Source: a virus. Taken from it: 62,417 bases of DNA. Positions 34,501-43,500 of the stretch are shown in pieces (the first letter of the stretch is position 1; each line of letters starts with the position of its first letter). The stretch covers positions 1 through 62,417 of IMG/VR virus record IMGVR_UViG_3300023110_000035; one strand, given 5' to 3'. Both the position numbers and the translations under genes were made by a program. The notes beneath the pieces are model-generated. The model had not been told where the DNA came from, did no database searches, and saw only the letters and a list, made by a program, of their open reading frames with translations.

Positions 34501-37500
34501 AGTTCCACTTGTTCCGCTTGTTCCAGAAGTTGATGAAGAACCAGATGAACCTGATGTACCATCAGTACCAGATGTTCCAGAAGTTCCATCTGAACCTGTT
34601 GTACCAGAAGAACCAGTTGAACCAGAAGAACCCGAAGTTCCAGATGTTGAAGAAGTACCACTACTTCCAGATGTACCATTTGTTCCAGAAGAACCTGATG
34701 TACCATCAGTACCTATACCACTTGTACCAGCTGAACCTGTCGAACCACTACTACCACTACTACCACTACTACCACTACTTCCGCTTGAACCAGAAGTTCC
34801 ACTTGAACCAGAAGTACCAGTTGAACCAGTCGTACCACTACTACCAGTAGAACCACTACTACCACTTGAACCACTTGTACCAGCAGAACCTGAAGTACCA
34901 GATGAACCAGAAGTACCCGTTGTTCCAGATGTACCAGCAGAACCAGAAGTACCCGAAGTACCCCCAGTACCAGTAGAACCATCAGTTCCGCTTGTTCCCG
35001 AAGTACCCGATGAACCAGAAGAACCAGAAGTACCAGTTGAACCAGTTGTACCTGATGAACCAGCAGTACCAGTTGAACCAGCTGAACCAGTAGAACCATC
35101 AGTACCAGATGTTCCAGAAGTTCCAGTGTTACCTGATGAACCAGATGTACCGAATGAACCTGTTGTACCTGATGAACCAGTTGTTCCAGAAGTACCAGAT
35201 GTACCAGCTGAACCAGTAGAACCATCAGTACCAGATGTACCCGAAGTTCCACTTGTACCACTTGTACCAGAAGTTGCAGATGTACCAGAAGTACCAGCTG
35301 AACCATTCTTATCAACAATGTTTATAGTTCCAATCATTGAACCATGTACAGCACATTGATAAACTATACTATCAGGTGCATTTTCAGGAACTCTATATTT
35401 TATTAGTGTTGATGTATTTGAAACACCATTTGTTGGGTCATTATTTGTTGTACCCGGAACTGCATCTGTATCACCATCAGTTAATCTTAATGCAAATGGA
35501 TGTGTTCCACTTACATTACTTACATCAAAATAAAATAGTTCTCCTCTAACAACAGTTATTGTTGGGAAATCACCACTAATTCCATTAAAATTGTAAATAA
35601 ACCCATTGCTGGTAACAATGAACATTCCACCACCTTCAATACCAGATGTTCCACTACTTCCACTCGAACCAGATGTTCCACTTGTTCCAGATGTACCAGC
35701 AGTACCAGTTGAACCAGAAGTACCACTACTTCCACTCGAACCAGATGAACCAGATGAACCAGACGTTCCCTCAGAACCAGTTGTACCACTACTACCAGTA
35801 GTACCACTAGTACCACTCGAACCAGATGAACCACTTGTTCCTGATGAACCTGAAGTACCATCCGAACCTGAGGTTCCAGAAGAACCAGAGGTTCCTGCTG
35901 AACCAGTTGTACCAGCAGAACCAGTTGTACCAGAACTACCTGAAGTTCCATCAGTACCTGATGTTCCAGAAGTACCATCTATACCAGATGTACCAGAAGA
36001 ACCAGTTGTACCTGATGAACCAGTTGTTCCAGCAGTACCAGATGTACCAGCCGTACCAGTTGTTCCAGATGTACCTGCTACTTCAGCAATACTTTTAGTT
36101 TGTAATTTTTTATTAGATGTATTATAAATTACTAAATCATTCGAGGTACCTGTTTCTAATTCTAAGAATACACTACCAGTTACAAATAAACTTCCAGTTA
36201 CATTTAAACTACCACTTAATTCAGCTTTACCATCGAATGGGAATCCATCACCAGTAGAGTTACTTAATACTTCTACTAATACCCCATCCGAACCAGAAGG
36301 TGTTACACTAACACCAGAACCAGTAAAGTTCATATTTCCTACTAATCCATTTACTACTGAACCAGTTTCAAATATGTATAAATCAGTTCCACCACCACCA
36401 GCACCAGCGTTTAATGCGTATGAAGCAGTTACAGCAAAATGTGAGAAAGATGATGTAGCCACACTCATTGAAGAGGTTTGGCTATTTTGTATGTATTCAC
36501 TTAAATCAACACTAACTTCAGCATTTTCAGCGTAAGATGCTGTAATTGCGAATGAAGAAGAAAGAACGGTCATTGATGCCGTTTGTTCGTTTCTTACAAA
36601 GTTTTCTAAATCTTGTAGTGCAGCTAATGATGCTGAATCTAATCCTGCTACCGAAGATGCCGTTCCAGCAGTTTCAGCAAATATAGCATATGATGCCGAA
36701 TCAACTGTACCTATTACGTTATCTCCACTAATTGCTCCACTAATCTTAGAACCACCACTACCAACAACAATTTGTCCACTTGTTAATCCACTAAATTTAA
36801 CTTTAACAGTATTATTATCAATTGATTCAATAGCTAAAGGAATAATCATTCCATTTGAACCAGTTTCATAAACTTGTACGATTGGGTATGCTACATCAAA
36901 GTTGTGAACAATTGTTACTTCAGTTACATTTGAGAATGGTTCGGTTGTAGTTGGAGTTGATTCAGGTACAGGTACAAATTTATTAGCATCCTCATCAAAG
37001 ATTAGAATATCTCTATCTTCAGCATCACCCTCTCCTCTATAAGGTCCTTCAAATGAACCAGAGAATAATCCTCCTCTAAATATACTTGCAGTAATATCAG
37101 TTGTAATGATATTATTTTCTACTGTCAAATCACCTTCAATCGATGCAGATGTGTTTACAACAAAACCTTGAACAGGAGATACCGATGCAGTTACCGAACC
37201 AGAAGTAATTCTTGTCTGGTCTAAATCAAAGATTGCATCAGCTGGAATATCAAATAAATCTCTACCACTACCACTAAATGATGAACCACTAATTAGTGAT
37301 ATCGCTCCACTTACAAATAATGAACCAGTTAATTGTGAACCACTCTCAGGTGCAAATACTACAAATCCTTTGTTATCACTTACTTGTGCGAATGTTGAAC
37401 CAGAAGTAATTAAACTCAACTCTAAATCTGTCAACGATTCCGCTGGGATGTTAAATAACCCACTACCATCACCATCAAATCTAGATGCTGTTAGTGGTAC

Positions 37501-40500
37501 ATTTACTAATAATTTATTAGGGTCAATTACAGCTTCACCAGAACCAGATACAATTTTATCTAATTCTAAGTCTTGAAGTGCTTCCGCTGGGATATTGAAT
37601 AATCCACCACCATCACCTTCGAAGAATGATGCCGATATTGATTCTGAAATAAATACTGAACCACTAAATTCTGATTTTACTGAACCAGTAGATGATAATT
37701 GGAATAATCCAGATTCATCAACCGATGCGGTTACCGAACCAGTAGCAATTCTATCAGCATCAAATGCTAAGTTAGCAATTGATATATTTGTTAAACCACT
37801 ACCATCACCACTAATTACTCCACCAACATTTAATGATTGTGAAATTTCTACTGAACCACTAAATTCTGATTTTACACCACCAGCCGTATCTTCAACAATA
37901 AATCTTCCATCTTCTTTGGTAGATGCGGTTACAGAACCAGTTACAATTTGGTTTACATCAAATGCTAAGTTAGCAAGTGAAATATTTGTAAGACCAGAAC
38001 CATCACCAGTAATAACTCCACCAAAATCAATTGATTCAGATACTTTTAATGAACCACTTAATTCAGTTGTTACTGAAGATGTTGATTCTACTCTAAAGAA
38101 ACCATCATTAGTAACCGATGCCGTTACTGAACCTGTTACTAATCTATTTACATCAAATGATAGGTTTGCTAATGAGATATTAGTTAACTGAGAACCATCA
38201 CCTTGAAATGAACCACTAAATGAACCACTAAGTTCTAAATCTTCTCTTGTATTTTCCCATCTCTGAGAACCACTCTGCCAAACTAATAAATCACCATCAT
38301 TTGATTTAATTGAACCACTATCAACTAATATAGCATCATTTGTAGTAATTTCTACATCATGTAAATCATATAGATGGTCTCCTAAATGGGGTCTAACTAA
38401 TAAGGTTACATTCACACCATTTACTGCAGTTACAGCAGCTATTGTAGATTTTAAGTTTGGAGCTACTGGTGTTACGTTTGTTAAACCACCTGGTCTTAAT
38501 GGGTCTCCATAAAGTATATCACCTTCAGACCAAGTTTGTGAACTATCTTTTAAGTTGGCATTTTGTAATGTAGTTGTATTTATATCTCTAACATACCCAA
38601 ACCAAGTTGCAAATCCTTCGTTGTTATTTGGTATGGTTTCGGTGATAATACCTACTAAGTAATTTTCTGCATAACTTCCAGAAGTTTCTGCCTTTACAAC
38701 CCTTAATCGATTACCTTGTGCAGGTTGAGTAGGGTCTATCATTACCAATGTACCATTTAGTAAATCTCCCCCATCTTTATTTATAACAGGTGGATAATAA
38801 AGTTCTTGTCCTATTTGTTGGGTAGCTAATCCACCCTTCATTCCTAAATCAAGAGTACCATCGGTTTCATTCCATTTTAATCTACCAGGTATACTTGGAT
38901 TATCTTCATCAAAATTAATGAAATCTAAATAAGATGCGGTAATTGATGATGCAGTAATATGATTTGCTACTAATTTTTCAGTAGTTGTTGTATCAGTAAC
39001 GTTTAAATCATTTGTTACATTTGCATCTAATGTAGTAATTGTTTGAGTTACTTTTAAATCAGCTTCAACTCTTACATTATCTTTTAAATCAGTTCTACCA
39101 TCAAATACAATATTTGCATTAGATGGTTCTTCACTATAAACTTTTGCAATACCACCCATTCCAGTGTGGTTGATACAATAGTAATAAAGTGTAGTTGGAG
39201 TATCTGATGTAACATCAATTATTACTCTTGAACCACTATTTCCAGCAGCAATACTTCCAGTATCAACGCTACCAGTATATACCGAACCACCATTGTGAGT
39301 ACCATCTAATGTAGTTGAAAATCTTAAATCATGCGTATCGTTGGAACTACCACTTTGCCAAATAGTATATGTTGAACCAACTAAAAATTCTAATTTTGGT
39401 TGTTGTTCATCATCAATAAAGTATTTGTTACCACCATCAGCTGATTGTACTTCTACAACTAATGTGGTATCATCTACAAATGGTTCATAAGATGCCGATA
39501 CTAAAAATGCTCCAGAAGCTTGAGTTTCACCATCTATAAATAACCCACCAGTAATGGCTGCTATTGAATTTACTTCAAATCCTTTATTTGGAGAAACTGA
39601 TGCGGTTACAGAACCACTTGCTATAAATGAACGAGGAAGTACATCTTCAGCGAGTGCTGAAAGTGGAATATTAAATAAATCTCTACCACTACCACTAAAT
39701 GAACCACTAAAGTCTCCTAAGAATTTACTAGCACTTATTTCATTAGCTGTTATAGTGTTAGATACATCTAAATTACCAGTTACAAATGTACTACCTGTTA
39801 TATTTAGATTACCAACTACCTCAGTATCACCAATTAAATCAATTTGTCCGTATAGTGGTATTTCATCAACTATATTAAATTCACCACCCATTGCAAGGTG
39901 ATTTTCACAATTATAATAAAGTGTATCAGGAGCTGAACCAGAAACTACCCATGTGATTGTATCATTATCAACACCATTATTTGTTATTACACTACCACTA
40001 TATTCAAATCCAGTTCCATCAGAATTTTGAGTTTTTATGTAGAATGGGTGTGCTGGTGCATTTACGTTAAATGTGTAAGTTAGTCCTCTTACAATTGTAA
40101 TAGTTGGATTATCACCATCTACTCCACTAAATCTATATGAATTAGCACCATCATTGGTAATAGTAAATGAAGTATTCAACGAACCAGTATCAACAAATCC
40201 GTTTGATGATGATACTATGAAACTACCTGTTATTCTTACATCATCCTCTAAGTTAGTTGTTGTATTGACTACAAACCCTAAGTTGGGTGAAATGGATGCA
40301 GTAGCAGAACCACTAGCTATTCTCTTAGCTTCCTCAGCGAACTCAGCCGCAGGTAAGTTGGTTAATTGAGAACCATCACCCACAAAGAATGATGCCGATA
40401 CCGTACCTTCACTTGCAGTAATATCAGTACCAACTTTAAATCCTTCATTTACATCTAAACTTCCACTAATTCTAACTGAACCAGTTAATTCAGAACCACT

Positions 40501-43500
40501 CTCCGATGATTCTACAAAAAATCCTCTATCAGGTGATACAGATGCACTTACACTACCACTTGCAATTCTAAATGCCTCTTCAGTAAGTGCTGATTGTGGA
40601 ATGTTAAATAAACCACTACCATCACCAGTTATAACACCATCTACATCTAATGAGTTAGTAACAAATACTGAACCTGTAAATTCTTGTCTATTATCTAAAT
40701 TATTTCCAAATGTGTTTGAACCAGAAGATGTAATTACAACTGAATCTATAAATGTTACATTTAACTCTCTAGCATTTATAGCTCCACTTACATATAAATC
40801 ATTATCAATTGTTAAATCACCTTCAATAGAACCAGAAGTATTTACTACAAATCCAAAATTAGGTGAAATAGATGCTGTTACAGAACCACTAGCAATTCTT
40901 GGAGAATCTTCTGCTAATGCTGATTGAGGAATATTAAATAATCCAGCACCATCACCTTTAAAAATACCATCATTTATTTGAACATTTCCACTTACGAAAA
41001 GTGAACCAGTAAATAACGAACCACTATCTAATGATTCTACTACAAATCCTCTATCTGGGTCAGTTGATGCAGTTACAGAACCACTACCGATTCTTGGTGC
41101 ATCTCCACTAAGAGATGTAAATGGTATATTATTAAGTTGTGAACCATCACCAGCAAATGAACCAGAAAATGAACCAGTAAATTCTTCTGAAGTGATAATC
41201 GTAGCATCTAACTCATCTACATTAATCTTACTAGCAGTTAAATCATTTGAAATTACTACAGAACCAGTTATATCAATACTACTTGTAAATTGAGAACCAC
41301 TACCAGCATTTACGATAAAGAACTCTCCACTTTCAACCGATGCCGTAGCAGAACCACTAGCAATTATAGGAGATTCTTCAGCTTGTACATTTGTTAATTG
41401 AGAACCATCACCAATGAAAAATTTAGAAGTAATTGATTCTGAAACAAATACAGAACCACTAAATTCTGATTTAGTAGTTCCAGTAGAATCTTCTACTCTA
41501 AATATGTTACTACCAGATTCAGGCGGTACTACTATCACCGATGCAGTAATAGAACCACTTGTAATATTATTTGTAAGTAATGCATCTTCAGTTAATGCTG
41601 AACGAGGGATATCAAATAAATCCCTACCACTACCACTAAATGCACCACTAACTTCATTACCAATAAATCTATCAGCTGTTACATCATCAGCAACTTCGAC
41701 ATCTTTAGCAAATACCGTAGTTGATGCTGAAATACTAGCATCAAATGTTGCAGGTACATTTACTTGTAATCCTAAGTTTGGAGAAACCGATGCCGTTGCT
41801 GAACCAGATGCGATTCTTGGTGAATCACCAGAAAGTTGTGCAGCTGGAATATTAAATAATCCACTACCATCACCTTGGAAAAGTGATGCGGTTATTGAAG
41901 ATGATATAAATACTGAACCACTAATTCTTGTACTATCACCTAATTCAATAAGTGATACTTCAGCTTCACCTGGAGTTTGTTCTGCTTTTACAAATAATCC
42001 ACCAGTAATTGTTGTGAATGTATTTACATTCATTCCACCATCTGGATTAAGAGAAGCAGTAATTGAACCAGTTGCTATTAAATTTGATAATAATGCATCT
42101 GGTGCTAATGCTGAACGAGGAATATCAAATAAACCTTCACCACTACCACTAAACATAGATGCGGATAAACTACCACTTACTCCAAGAGAACCACTTAATT
42201 CAGTTCGTATTTCTTTTCTAGTTGTATCTTCTACTCTAAAAATACTTGGTTCATCTGAACCTGATTTGTATAATAATGAAGCCGATACTGAACCACTAGC
42301 AATTCTAAATGCTTCTTCTGATAATGCGTTTAATGGTATATTGAATAATCTACTACCATCACCTTCAAATGATGAACTTATAATTCCACTTGCGGTTACA
42401 TTACCAACAATCTCAGTTTCACCAATTAATGTTTGTTTATCTTCAGCTGAATCACCAAATATATTTGAACCAGATGAATAAACAATCGATGATGAAATAA
42501 AGTTTGTATATAATTCGTTTGTTGTAATTCTACCCGTTACAACCAAATCACTATCTATTCTAACATCTTGCTCAAATAATGAAGATGTATTAACTACAAA
42601 TCCTAAGTTTGGAGAAACGGATGCAGTTGCTGAACCACTTGCAATTCTAAATGCTTCTTCAGTTAATGCTGATTGTGGAATATCAAATAATCCAGCACCA
42701 CTACCACTAAACATGGATGCTGATACTGGGAATTCAAATGTTGAGAATGTATTAACTACAAATCCTTCATTTGGTGAGATTGATGCGGTTGCTGAACCAC
42801 TACTAATTTTGTTAATATCAAATGCTAAAGCTGATTCCGGTATATCCGTTAGCCCAGCACCACTACCACTAAATACCGATGCAGAAACTCCACTTTCTAC
42901 AAACACCGAAGAACTAAATTCTGCTCTATTAGTACCTTCTAATCTAAATCCAAATACTGGGGATACTGATGCCGTTACCGAACCACTAGCTATGAATGAT
43001 GAAAGTAATGCATCTTCAGTTAATGCACTTCTTGGAATATCAAATAAATCTCTACCACTACCACTAAATACCGAACCTGATGATAGTTTTACATCACCGA
43101 AGAATGTTGAACCACTTTCTATCGAAGTTACTACAAATCCATCTTCTGGGTTTGTAGATGCGGTAATTGAACCACTAAATATTAATGAAGTATCTAAATC
43201 TACAATAGCAGCTACTGGAATATCAAATAGTTTAGCACCACTACCACTATAAGATGAACCACTTTCTACTCTAACTTCTCCAAAGAATGTTGAACCACTA
43301 TCAATTGAAGTTACAACAAATCCATCTTCTGCATCAACCGATGCGGTTACTGAACCAGAAGTAATCTTACTTATTTCAAAAGAAAGTGCTGATTCTGGAA
43401 TATCAAATAAGTTAGCACCACTACCACTAAATGAACCACTAAATTCCCTTGCTTCAATTGATTCGGATACAAATAACGAAGAACTAAATTCTGCCCTATC

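Noticed and set aside
32283-36127. Several plus-strand ORFs (up to 370 codons) and extra minus-frame ORFs in the 4577-aa gene
   Set aside because: These are shadows of the second collagen-like region in other frames, dominated by a few residues (L, Q, H, Y, N or V, L, Q), with no family-like pattern.
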